This document shows positions 1-10,000 of a stretch of DNA of 64,000 nt, one piece after another. The DNA is taken from the NCBI GenBank assembly GCA_033064195.1, contig JARBJD010000127.1, positions 62,001-126,000 on the forward strand, in the 5' to 3' direction. The notes beneath the pieces were generated by a model. The model worked only from the letters and a program-made list of their open reading frames with translations, ran no database searches and had not been told where the DNA came from. Both the position numbers and the translations under genes were made by a program. The stretch's first letter is position 1. Each line of letters starts with the position of its first letter. The DNA comes from Blattamonas nauphoetae (lineage: Eukaryota; Preaxostyla; Oxymonadida).

Positions 1-118
1 AACTGCAGATGGAGGCGATGAATTCTCAATTTTGTCTAATTTAGAGATGATCAAGTCTTTGTATCGCAGAAAAAGAGAGTCAACGATTTCAGGTTCGAAG
101 AAGAGTGATTCCATGCAA
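1..118 (-). pseudogene. Left (minus) copy of helical-repeat gene, exon part beyond the DIRS insertion
   Basis: These 118 bases are the exact reverse complement of 6953-7070, inside the large exon of the plus-strand copy. They continue the minus-strand gene whose upstream exons lie at 4965-5510; the two parts are separated by the retroelement at 119-4964. The match still holds at base 1, so the left copy runs out of the window. The coding sense is minus, beginning just before the codons for Met-Glu-Ser-Leu-Phe-Phe-Glu-Pro. With an element of 4.8 kb inside a coding exon this copy is very likely dead. The family function is unknown. Confidence 0.8.
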
Positions 119-201
119 GGTGTTCCTTGCTCTCACACCACTACCAAACCAGGGTTACCAACTCCTGAGTCTGGCGAAGTGAAACCATGGGTGGCCGATC
201 C
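119..201 (+). repeat. Left inverted terminal repeat of the DIRS element
   Basis: The segment from about 143 to 201 is complementary, with mismatches, to the right end at 4900-4959. The outermost 51 bases (119-169) are complementary to 4515-4565 in the internal complementary region, with three mismatches. Confidence 0.82.
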
Positions 202-205
202 ATCA

Positions 206-1444
206 ATGGAACTCTCCAACGAGAAAACCATTGCTACGGAAACTGACGAACTATCTGCAAGGCAATTGAACCAAGACGTTCTCCTTGCAGTTGTTAAGCA
301 GATTTCGCAGCTTATTCCGAGCCTGGCAAATCAACCGTCGACACCCCCTGATTTGTCAAAGAGGACAGTACCATCACAATCAACACCAATAGTTGAATCG
401 AACAGTCGTCCTTCATATGACACTATGCCTGTCATACAGAAAAGCAAACGTCAAACTGCGGATTCGACACCTCATCATCATCAACATGTGGTCGCAAAAA
501 GATCGAAGTCCGTGCATTCCCATCGTCGAAAAGGACGGAATTCGAGGCGAGACGAATCAACTTCGAGTACTAAAAGTTCAATTTCGTACTCGTCCTCACC
601 ATCATATGACTCCGGCTCGGACACACCTTCGGGAAGATCTATCGATTCAGATAGCAGCGGAACATATTCAAGGCAGCATACTACTTCAAGAAGAAAAAGA
701 GATCGGAATCAACTACGAAAAAAGAGGATAGTGACATCAAGACGGGATGACAGACATGATCACAAAAGTCTCCTGAGCTACAACAGACAGAGACAGGAAA
801 AGTTTCGAAAGCAAATAATGCGAGAGATTAAGAAGATTGAACCGACATTTTCCGAAAATTGGTTACAAGCTGCCCTGCCAACACAACAGCGAGATGTGGC
901 AAACGCTTCCACGTCACATATGAAACATATCCTCGGTATTCCAACAGAAATCGCAGCAAACAGCCAACTTCTTACAGACTTCCAAAGGATTCAAGACCAG
1001 GCCCTAAGGACATCGTCACAGTCAAGCCTGTCATCGATCGCAAGAATGGCCGAAGCCTACGACATGATCTGTCGAGGTGAGCCTGAAAAACACATTCTAA
1101 ACCTCATCACACAATCAATAGTCGACTCAGCGGACGCGGCGACATGTTGTGAGTACGGTCGATACGTGAATCCAGCAAATTACAATCGCGTCTCCACGAT
1201 CCTTGGATTGACGCAGCCGATCAACACGGCTTCGGATCTACTACTCCCGCCCAATCAAGCAAATTCATACCCTCCATCGACAACTTTATCTTCGCTCCCA
1301 CCACCACAGCAAGCGTATTCATACCAACCAATCCCTTCAACACAAGGGTTTTTCTCCCAACGAGGGGGGACGGGCCACCCCCCGACTCAACCAAAGGGCC
1401 CCCACAACCGTCAATCGTTCAAGCAGCCACCAAGACGCAACTAG
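206..1444 (+). CDS. DIRS ORF1 (Gag-like, Ser/Arg-rich)
   Basis: First open frame of the element. The frame is open from before the left edge, but the first in-frame ATG inside the element is at 206, giving about 412 residues. The middle is rich in Ser, Arg and Lys with RS/SR-like runs (for example RRKRDRNQLRKKR), followed by a more ordered region with several hydrophobic helices and a Pro/Gln-rich tail. In DIRS elements the first ORF is taken to be the nucleic-acid-binding structural protein. No zinc knuckle is visible. Assignment rests on position within the element and composition. Confidence 0.65.
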   Translation: MELSNEKTIATETDELSARQLNQDVLLAVVKQISQLIPSLANQPSTPPDLSKRTVPSQSTPIVESNSRPSYDTMPVIQKSKRQTADSTPHHHQHVVAKRSKSVHSHRRKGRNSRRDESTSSTKSSISYSSSPSYDSGSDTPSGRSIDSDSSGTYSRQHTTSRRKRDRNQLRKKRIVTSRRDDRHDHKSLLSYNRQRQEKFRKQIMREIKKIEPTFSENWLQAALPTQQRDVANASTSHMKHILGIPTEIAANSQLLTDFQRIQDQALRTSSQSSLSSIARMAEAYDMICRGEPEKHILNLITQSIVDSADAATCCEYGRYVNPANYNRVSTILGLTQPINTASDLLLPPNQANSYPPSTTLSSLPPPQQAYSYQPIPSTQGFFSQRGGTGHPPTQPKGPHNRQSFKQPPRRN

Positions 1445-1599
1445 TCAGTCACTGTGCGACGCCGGGACGGCTTCTCAATGCAATCGCGGAGTGGACGAAG
1501 ATTGGAGGGCGAGAGCGTGTGGAGAAGGGGGCACAATGGAAATGGAAAGACGAGGAATCAGTCAAGAGGTTACAGGAAGTGCCATGGGCTCCCCAGTTC

Positions 1600-2400
1600 A
1601 GGGGCAATGCAGTGGAGACCCAAGCATATCGAATCTTATTGGAGGAGGAAAGAAGGACGGGTGTGGTTGTCCCGGTGCAACTGACGGATGTCGCCCTCTC
1701 CCTACACACCTTCCTGGTCCCGAAACCAGGGGGGAAGTGGCGCAAGATCCTAAATGCCACTCCCCTGAACTCCGAACTGACCGTCGAACACTTCAAAATG
1801 GAGGATATCTCCACAGCAGTTCATTTCATCAACCAATCGTCTTGGTTGACAAGTATCGACATCAAGAACGCATACCAGCACATCATTGTCCCTCCTCATC
1901 TCCGCCGCTTCCTGTGCTTTCAATTCCAAAACCAATTCTATCAGTATGTGGGGATGCCGTTCGGGTTAGCGACGGCTCCACGAACCTTCACAAAAGTAAT
2001 GCGAATTGCGGTGAAATCATTGAGGGAGGCTCTCCAGATTCCAGTAATTGCATATCTGGACGATCTTCTTCTGATTTGTCGGGACGAGATGGAATCACAA
2101 TCGAAAACAGAGCTCGCAATGAGGATGTTGATGACTCTCGGGTTTCAAATGTCTCTCGACAAGTGCCAGACTGTTCCATCGCAGCAGATCGAATATCTGG
2201 GGTGGAGAATCGATTCGACGAATCAATCACTATCAATCACTCCAAAGAGACAGTCGCGACTCCTCAACATGCTCAGAGTTGCCAAAGCACAAGCATTCAA
2301 CAGATCAGTTGTTCCTGTTCGGTATCTCGCGCAGATAATTGGAAACCTGAATCATCTCAGGACAGTGATCCCAGAAGCCAGCTTGTTTCTTCTGAAGATG
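1600..2400 (+). other. DIRS reverse transcriptase domain (part of element)
   Basis: Approximate span of the reverse transcriptase core. Visible landmarks are the fingers motif FLVPKPGGKWRKI, SWLTSIDIKNAYQHI with the first catalytic Asp, GMPFGLATAPRTFTK, and the active-site box VIAYLDDLLLI (YLDD). These are standard for reverse transcriptases of the DIRS and LTR branch. Limits are given only to the nearest hundred bases. Confidence 0.88.
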
Positions 2401-2529
2401 ATCAAAACCAAGGACGAAGCAGTAGGACAGGGAGGTTGGTTGTCCAATGCCATTCTAACACCAGCACTGATCGGGGAGATGACCTTTTAATCGACCCGGA
2501 TCACCACGAACACACCGAAGACGTTCGAA

Positions 2530-2940
2530 GTCATCACACCTCAGGCCTGTCTCATAACGGATGCGAGCACAACAGGATGGGGCTGTGTGGTCGAGATCTC
2601 AGGCGATGAGACATACTTTCACGGAGAGTGGACACAGAAACAGAGAGAGGAGACTTCGAATTGGAAAGAAACAGCTGCAGTGCGGTTTGCTGTTCTCACG
2701 GCGTCTCGACTATTGAAGGACAATCGCTGCTCAGCCATTCTGATCAAGAGCGACAACACGACAGCCGTATACAACTTGAAGAAGATGAGAGCAGGACCAA
2801 CGTTGTGTCACATCACACGGAAGACCCTTCGGACAATCAAGGAAGTGGGTCTATTGGTCGCAGACATCCAACATATCCCAGGAGTGGAGAACTGCAAAGC
2901 GGATGCTCTCTCCCGATTACACCCACAAGCCGAGTACCAG
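2530..2940 (+). other. DIRS RNase H domain (part of element)
   Basis: Approximate span of the RNase H region, which follows the reverse transcriptase as is usual in the family. Landmarks are the Trp-Lys-Glu catalytic helix (SNWKETAAVRFAVLTA), the strand with SDNTTAVYNLKK, and the closing motif HIPGVENCKADALSR, where the Asp before ALSR is the usual last catalytic residue. It would remove template RNA during reverse transcription. Confidence 0.82.
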
Positions 2941-4427
2941 CTACAGAAAACAGCGCTTCAACTGCTCCACGATCGATGGTGCTTCGATCCGCAAATCGAT
3001 CTTTTCGCCTCAAGTCGGAATACTCAATGTCAAAGATATTTCTCACTCTACGAGGACGAAGAAGCAGTAGGAACGAATGCCCTCTCAGTGAATTGGATGG
3101 GGATGAACTTCCCACTTATTCATCCTCCGATCTTAGTGATACCTCAGGTTTTGAGGAAACTGAGGATCGAACCAGTGACGATGGGGGTTCTGATTACACC
3201 CAACTGGCAGAATCAGACATGGTCACAGCTTCTGAAGGAATTGGAGGAGGAAGCCTTCGAACTCGGCGAATATTGTACGATGACAATGATGACCGACCAG
3301 GAATCGGAAGCGAGTCTGCCCCCAGGGATGGTGCGCGCTTCTTTACTGGGCAAGAGAACCTGGCAGGACTCCTCTACTTTCGAGAGCTCTGCGATCTTGG
3401 AAGAATAGACCAGAAGGTGAGAGAGGTGGAGGAACACAGATATAAGAACCGTGGTCCGTGGATGCGAGCTTGGAAGCTGTTCAAGCTGTTTTGCGAAGAC
3501 AAAGGTCATCCACCAGCTGTGTTGATCAACAGGAAAACAAACATTGAGGCAATATTATGTAGTTTCGTTGTGCATCTCTCTCAACAATTCCCTCCGCCTC
3601 ATCAACTTGCACACGTTGCCGTTGTCAAGGTTGTTCAATCCCTTGGTCTGTTCCACCCGTGTCTACACAGCAGACAATCACATCTTCAATCTTTCAGGAA
3701 GGTCTTTGAACGTAACCACCCCAAAAGAAAGTCAAAGCGCCACTACACAGTGATATGGAATGTGGACCTGATCCTCTCATGGGTCCAGAAGAACGCAGAG
3801 CAAGCGAAGAACGACACATCACTCCAACAGTTGCGAACATTCATCCTCACACTCGCCACAACGATGTGCAGAAGAGAAGAGATCGTGAATTTATGTTGGA
3901 AGGACGTGTGTTTCGTCGAGGTGTCGGAACACATCCCAGAATCCTTCGCCACTATCTCCATCCACCCAAAACAGAATCAAACAGAAGCCGATTTGCGGTT
4001 TGTTAGAGACGAGGGTGATGAGTCGTTCTCTCCTTTCGTCGCACTCTCACTGCACAGAAAGAACATGCTCGACGAGCATCAGAAGAACCCTCAGAACGGA
4101 TCGTTTGAGGAACAAAGAGTGTGGAAGAGCTTCAAGACAGGCTCTCCGTTGAAGATGACAGAAATTGCTGCGGGGCTGAAGAGTGTTCTGGTAGAGATAG
4201 GGGTCCCAGAGGAGTACGGACCGTACAGTATCAAACATGCCGCAGTGAGTTACTTGAGACGAGTGGTGAGAGTTCCTCTCGAACTCTTGAACGGGTATGT
4301 GGGATGGTCGGCAAGATCCACCATCGCCGATGATTATTACTCTTCACCAGTCCTCATTGGACTCACAGCTCCGCCACTGTCTGACAGTTGGTGGCAGCCC
4401 CTCAGGGGGCACGGCCAAAAGAAATAG
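2628..4427 (+). CDS. DIRS tyrosine recombinase ORF
   Basis: An open frame of up to 599 residues that overlaps the RNase H region, as DIRS elements commonly show. The recombinase domain lies at about 3420-4400. The first catalytic Arg fits TTMCRREEIVNLCWKDV. The second box fits YGPYSIKHAAVSYLRRV (the His of the H-x2-R type box). The nucleophile Tyr fits STIADDYYSSP. This enzyme replaces an integrase and inserts the element without duplicating the target, which matches the clean junctions seen here. The first part of the frame lies in the overlap and may not be translated. Confidence 0.85.
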   Translation: MDTETERGDFELERNSCSAVCCSHGVSTIEGQSLLSHSDQERQHDSRIQLEEDESRTNVVSHHTEDPSDNQGSGSIGRRHPTYPRSGELQSGCSLPITPTSRVPATENSASTAPRSMVLRSANRSFRLKSEYSMSKIFLTLRGRRSSRNECPLSELDGDELPTYSSSDLSDTSGFEETEDRTSDDGGSDYTQLAESDMVTASEGIGGGSLRTRRILYDDNDDRPGIGSESAPRDGARFFTGQENLAGLLYFRELCDLGRIDQKVREVEEHRYKNRGPWMRAWKLFKLFCEDKGHPPAVLINRKTNIEAILCSFVVHLSQQFPPPHQLAHVAVVKVVQSLGLFHPCLHSRQSHLQSFRKVFERNHPKRKSKRHYTVIWNVDLILSWVQKNAEQAKNDTSLQQLRTFILTLATTMCRREEIVNLCWKDVCFVEVSEHIPESFATISIHPKQNQTEADLRFVRDEGDESFSPFVALSLHRKNMLDEHQKNPQNGSFEEQRVWKSFKTGSPLKMTEIAAGLKSVLVEIGVPEEYGPYSIKHAAVSYLRRVVRVPLELLNGYVGWSARSTIADDYYSSPVLIGLTAPPLSDSWWQPLRGHGQKK

Positions 4428-4514
4428 CATGAAATTACCAAGCCGATGAAGACATCTTTCTTTGTTTTCCTCATATTCTTTTATCATGCCTTCCTGTTTC
4501 TTCTCCTTTCAATA

Positions 4515-4591
4515 CTCAGGAGTTGGTAACCCTGGTTTGGTTGTAGTGTGAGAGCAAGGAACACCTTTCTGCCAAACCAGTGCTTACCAAC
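4515..4591. repeat. Internal complementary region (ICR) of the DIRS element
   Basis: Bases 4515-4565 are the reverse complement of the left end (119-169, three mismatches). Bases 4566-4591 are the reverse complement of the right end (4939-4964, one mismatch). They abut directly, so the region is a copy of the joined ends. In DIRS-1-type elements such a region guides formation of a circular intermediate. Confidence 0.88.
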
Positions 4592-4899
4592 AAATAGATC
4601 TGCCACACAACAGTAGGAAAGATCAGGATTGCGTTTTCGTTTGAATGCTGCAGTAGAGGCGGCTCTATCAATACATCTTCATGTAGTTCCACTTCACATT
4701 GTCCTTTGGGACTTCTCAGTTTCTTCCAGTTTTTGTTCCCCGTTGGGGATTTCTGGAACTATGGACCCAACTCCTCTCTCTTTTTTGCTTATCAACCACC
4801 CTCTCGAGGGTAGAACCGACACTGTGACCCTTGAGTCCCTTGTCGGGATACTTTTTTATTCTAGAACAGACAAATTGTTTTCTCATTGTTTGTTCAGGT

Positions 4900-4964
4900 G
4901 GACCGGCCACCTATGGTTTCACTTCGCCAGACTCAGGAGTTGGTAAGCACTGGTTTGGTAGAAA
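4900..4964 (-). repeat. Right inverted terminal repeat of the DIRS element
   Basis: Reverse complement, with mismatches, of about 143-201 at the left end. It ends at 4964, directly followed by host sequence that matches the reverse complement of 6952 downward. Confidence 0.8.
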
Positions 4965-5510
4965 GAACAACACTGAAAACAAATGAAGAAGATGAAAGAA
5001 TGAAACACACTGATTCCAATGCAGCACATGAAGACCAATCTCCAAACTGAGTCAAGAGGAAAGAAGGTATTTCAGACGAAAGCGACGAGCGAACGAATGA
5101 GGGCGATTTCGAATCTGAAAGAAAGCAAGAAAGCAAGAAATGAAGACATCCATCATCACAACCAAGACAACTACAAACACAGAATCTCAAGCAATTTCAT
5201 CAGTTCAGCCTGAAAGCGAGAATGAACAAAACTGAAAACGACACACCACAAGTCTGGATGAGGGCGTTCCACAACACAACGGAGACAGAAATCGACACCA
5301 ATCATCAAAAGTGTCATCTGGTCCACTTTCTGAAACACATCCAAAACATCGACAATTATAAACAACAAAACGATGAAGAAAACAAACGAACACACCAGAT
5401 GTAACATTCTGCAACTCTCCAAGTGTATCAACAAGAACATGTTCGTCATCACATCGCAGAGTTTCGAGAAGCGACGAGATGTTAGACTGAGAACGAGAAA
5501 GATGAAACAC
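4965..5510 (-). pseudogene. Left (minus) copy of helical-repeat gene, 5' exons
   Basis: Reverse complement of the 5' exons of the plus-strand copy (6393-6952). Mirrored from that copy, it carries the same four short introns with GT and TTTCAG-like borders. The coding sense runs from about 5487 down to 4965, where the DIRS element interrupts the exon that begins with Cys-Cys-Ser-Cys, just before the Met-Glu-Ser-Leu segment. With its continuation at 118-1 this is a host gene split by a mobile element. Sequence identity between the copies is close to complete, so the duplication is recent. Function unknown. Confidence 0.72.
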
Positions 5511-5524
5511 GAAAACGACAAACT
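4965..5524 (-). repeat. Left arm of inverted duplication
   Basis: 560 bp that pair with 6393-6952 in inverted orientation with only a few mismatches. Together with 1-118, which pairs with 6953-7070, the arm is at least 678 bp and extends beyond the window start. Confidence 0.9.
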
Positions 5525-6392
5525 CGATTCCAACTGGGTGGAGTGTTCAATACGCTCGGCGAGAGATCACCATTTACTACAGACAGCTCTGAAGTCATCG
5601 ATGTATCAGTTAATCTGTATGTTGCGAAATGATAACGATTCAATAAAGAATGGGTCAAAACCAAATTCAATCGAATGAAAATTCTGTTTCTTCATCCATT
5701 CATCCCTCATCCGAAAGAGATCTGTCCAGGAAGACTTGAACCGAATCTGTTTTTGAGATGGAACGATGTGTACAAAACCCATTTTGTCCAAGGGCAGTAT
5801 ATCCGTTTAAACTATTGATTCTTTCGGATGACAGTGGTTTTGAGAGTGTGAATGCCAGAAACGTGTCATTCACTGAGAACCCATAATTTCCTTTCTGATG
5901 TTCACTCCCACTGCTTGTGTGTCTAGCGAAGATTTGATAAAAGTGCAACAGTCAATGTCAAAGGTGGAGCACACCTCAAATAGTCTGAACGACGAAAACA
6001 GTTGGAATCTTGTTCTGTCACTCCGACTTCCGGTTCTTGGGTCTTAAGAACTGGAATTAAGGGTTTGATCAGACGAATCTGTCCTTCTATTCCATTTCAT
6101 TTCTAAACTATTGGACAAGACTACGGTACATATCTTCTCTAATTGAGTGAATGTGATGGTGATCGTCATTGAGCTATCGTTGGTGAGTTTCGTGTATTGG
6201 GTAACCATAATTCACTCCGATCCTTCCACGGTTCACACCTCACACCATATTCCAGTCCAAATACTGCACGTTATTTCTCCTCTCCAATTTTCAAAACTCG
6301 TTCTCCTTTAGCATAAAACTAAATTCATGAAAATGTTACGATCAAACCTTACCTCATGTCAACGAGACCCAAGAACCGGAAATCGGAGTGAC
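5525..6392. other. 868-bp spacer between the inverted arms
   Basis: Non-repeated centre of the inverted duplication. It lies upstream of both divergent gene copies, so it should hold their promoters or first exons, but I could not define a start codon. A further short inverted pair is seen (about 6016-6045 with 6362-6394). Two short minus-strand open frames (5606-5791 and 5700-5948) lack convincing starts and are not called as genes. Confidence 0.5.
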
Positions 6393-7070
6393 AGTTTGTT
6401 GTTTTCATATTTCATCTTTCTCGTTCTCAGTCTAACATCTCGTCGCTTCTCGAAACTCTGCGATGTGATGACGAACATGTTCTTGTTGATACACTTGGAG
6501 AGTTGCAGAATGTTACATCTGGTGTGTTCGTTTGTTTTCTTCATCGTTTTGTTGTTTATAATTGTCGATGTTTTGGATGTGTTTCAGAAAGTGGACCAGA
6601 TGACACTTTTGATGATTGGTGTCGATTTCTGTCTCCGTTGTGTTGTGGAACGCCCTCATCCAGACTTGTGGTGTGTCGTTTTCAGTTTTGTTCATTCTCG
6701 CTTTCAGGCTGAACTGATGAAATTGCTTGAGATTCTGTGTTTGTAGTTGTCTTGGTTGTGATGATGGATGTCTTCATTTCTTGCTTTCTTGCTTTCTTTC
6801 AGATTCGAAATCGCCCTCATTCGTTCGCTCGTCGCTTTCGTCTGAAATACCTTCTTTCCTCTTGACTCAGTTTGGAGATTGGTCTTCATGTGCTGCATTG
6901 GAATCAGTGTGTTTCATTCTTTCATCTTCTTCATTTGTTTTCAGTGTTGTTCTTGCATGGAATCACTCTTCTTCGAACCTGAAATCGTTGACTCTCTTTT
7001 TCTGCGATACAAAGACTTGATCATCTCTAAATTAGACAAAATTGAGAATTCATCGCCTCCATCTGCAGTT
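6393..7070 (+). repeat. Right arm of inverted duplication, with empty DIRS site
   Basis: Pairs with 4965-5524 and 1-118. The base pair 6952/6953 corresponds exactly to the DIRS insertion point and is uninterrupted here. Confidence 0.9.
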
Positions 7071-10000
7071 GTCATCACATTGGCTCATCTCTCCTTCTTC
7101 CCTCATCTCAGAATCGCCTATAATTCTCTCACGACTCTTTACAATGTCATCCAACGAGATCCATCTGCTCTCACACTTCTTCCCTCACCGATCTTCCCAT
7201 CCTCTTCCCCACACCAACAATATTCTGGTCTCTCATTCCCGACTGCTCTGACAAAGAAACTCCGAATCGTTTTCTCCGAACTGCAGACGATTCTCCCGAC
7301 CGATCATTCACACCTCCAGAAATACACCAAGCTCACGAATGATGATCCACTCATCTTCGCACTTTCCGTTAACTTCTGCTCGAACGCAGTCCTTCTCTCA
7401 ACTTTCTTTCTTCTGGCAACACCTCCGATCGAAGTGTGTTTTGTCTCTCTTCTTCATTTCTTGTCACTTCAGGTTGATTCAGAGATTATTCGAGAATTGA
7501 TTCTCTTTGTGATAGACGCCCTCCCAACGATTCTCACGAACATTTCGAACATCGACGATCTCATCGCTTCTCTTCCCTCCGACTCTTCCCCAACCACTCC
7601 ATTCGTTTCTACAATTGGCTCAAAAATGGTTGATTCTCTCAAAGAACTTCGAGATAAGTGCAAGACCTTTGTGATCAATGAATGGCATTTCTTCGTCATT
7701 TTGACATACACAATCGCCGATCCACACAAATCTTCAATCCAAACAATCATCCTCGACGATCCATCCTTCCCTGACCTAATTCTCAACTCTCTCAAGATCA
7801 ATCACAAGAAAATCAGACTGAACACCATCATGGCTATATTAAACATCATTATTGAGTTCCCATGGATGAGGGCAAAGTTCATGACAGCGAATCTCGTTGG
7901 GAGGATGTTTGAAACAGTCGATTTTATTGCTCTTCCTCTCTCGGAGTCTAACACTCTCTTTCAACTCACCAAATTCATCACCATCATGTTTAAACCGATT
8001 GTCTCTCGGAGTCTAACACTCTCTTTCAACTCACCAAATTCATCACCATCATGTTTAAACCGATTGTCTCTCGGAGTCTAACACTCTCTTTCAACTCACC
8101 AAATTCATCACCATCATGTTTAAACCGATTGTCTCTCGGAGTCTAACACTCTCTTTCAACTCACCAAATTCATCACCATCATGTTTAAACCGATTGTCTC
8201 TCGGAGTCTAACACTCTCTTTCAACTCACCAAATTCATCACCATCATGTTTAAACCGATTGTCTCTCGGAGTCTAACACTCTCTTTCAACTCACCAAATT
8301 CATCACCATCATGTTTAAACCGATTGTCTCTCGGAGTCTAACACTCTCTTTCAACTCACCAAATTCATCACCATCATGTTTAAACCGATTGTCTCTCGGA
8401 GTCTAACACTCTCTTTCAACTCACCAAATTCATCACCATCATGTTTAAACCGATTGTCTCTCGGAGTCTAACACTCTCTTTCAACTCACCAAATTCATCA
8501 CCATCATGTTTAAACCGATTGTCTCTCGGAGTCTAACACTCTCTTTCAACTCACCAAATTCATCACCATCATGTTTAAACCGATTGTCTCTCGGAGTCTA
8601 ACACTCTCTTTCAACTCACCAAATTCATCACCATCATGTTTAAACCGATTGTCTCTCGGAGTCTAACACTCTCTTTCAACTCACCAAATTCATCACCATC
8701 ATGTTTAAACCGATTGTCTCTCGGAGTCTAACACTCTCTTTCAACTCACCAAATTCATCACCATCATGTTTAAACCGATTGTCTCTCGGAGTCTAACACT
8801 CTCTTTCAACTCACCAAATTCATCACCATCATGTTTAAACCGATTGTCTCTCGGAGTCTAACACTCTCTTTCAACTCACCAAATTCATCACCATCATGTT
8901 TAAACCGATTGTCTCTCGGAGTCTAACACTCTCTTTCAACTCACCAAATTCATCACCATCATGTTTAAACCGATTGTCTCTCGGAGTCTAACACTCTCTT
9001 TCAACTCACCAAATTCATCACCATCATGTTTAAACCGATTGTCTCTCGGAGTCTAACACTCTCTTTCAACTCACCAAATTCATCACCATCATGTTTAAAC
9101 CGATTGTCTCTCGGAGTCTAACACTCTCTTTCAACTCACCAAATTCATCACCATCATGTTTAAACCGATTGTCTCTCGGAGTCTAACACTCTCTTTCAAC
9201 TCACCAAATTCATCACCATCATGTTTAAACCGATTGTCTCTCGGAGTCTAACACTCTCTTTCAACTCACCAAATTCATCACCATCATGTTTAAACCGATT
9301 GTCTCTCGGAGTCTAACACTCTCTTTCAACTCACCAAATTCATCACCATCATGTTTAAACCGATTGTCTCTCGGAGTCTAACACTCTCTTTCAACTCACC
9401 AAATTCATCACCATCATGTTTAAACCGATTGTCTCTCGGAGTCTAACACTCTCTTTCAACTCACCAAATTCATCACCATCATGTTTAAACCGATTGTCTC
9501 TCGGAGTCTAACACTCTCTTTCAACTCACCAAATTCATCACCATCATGTTTAAACCGATTGTCTCTCGGAGTCTAACACTCTCTTTCAACTCACCAAATT
9601 CATCACCATCATGTTTAAACCGATTGTCTCTCGGAGTCTAACACTCTCTTTCAACTCACCAAATTCATCACCATCATGTTTAAACCGATTGTCTCTCGGA
9701 GTCTAACACTCTCTTTCAACTCACCAAATTCATCACCATCATGTTTAAACCGATTGTCTCTCGGAGTCTAACACTCTCTTTCAACTCACCAAATTCATCA
9801 CCATCATGTTTAAACCGATTGTCTCTCGGAGTCTAACACTCTCTTTCAACTCACCAAATTCATCACCATCATGTTTAAACCGATTGTCTCTCGGAGTCTA
9901 ACACTCTCTTTCAACTCACCAAATTCATCACCATCATGTTTAAACCGATTGTCTCTCGGAGTCTAACACTCTCTTTCAACTCACCAAATTCATCACCATC

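Larger units (their letters stand above)
119..4964 (+). mobile_element. DIRS-type tyrosine-recombinase retrotransposon, nearly whole
   Basis: A 4846-bp element with the order ORF1, reverse transcriptase with RNase H, and tyrosine recombinase in overlapping frames, as the DIRS family is known to have. It has inverted terminal repeats and an internal complementary region (4515-4591) that joins the complements of both ends, which is diagnostic of DIRS-1-type elements. Both edges are set exactly by the uninterrupted host copy: flank 1-118 plus 4965 onward equals the reverse complement of 6952/6953, with no target-site duplication, as expected for recombinase-mediated insertion. It looks almost whole, with about one apparent break, and seems young because its frames are largely open. 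Family assignment is from architecture and motifs, not from a search. Confidence 0.9.
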
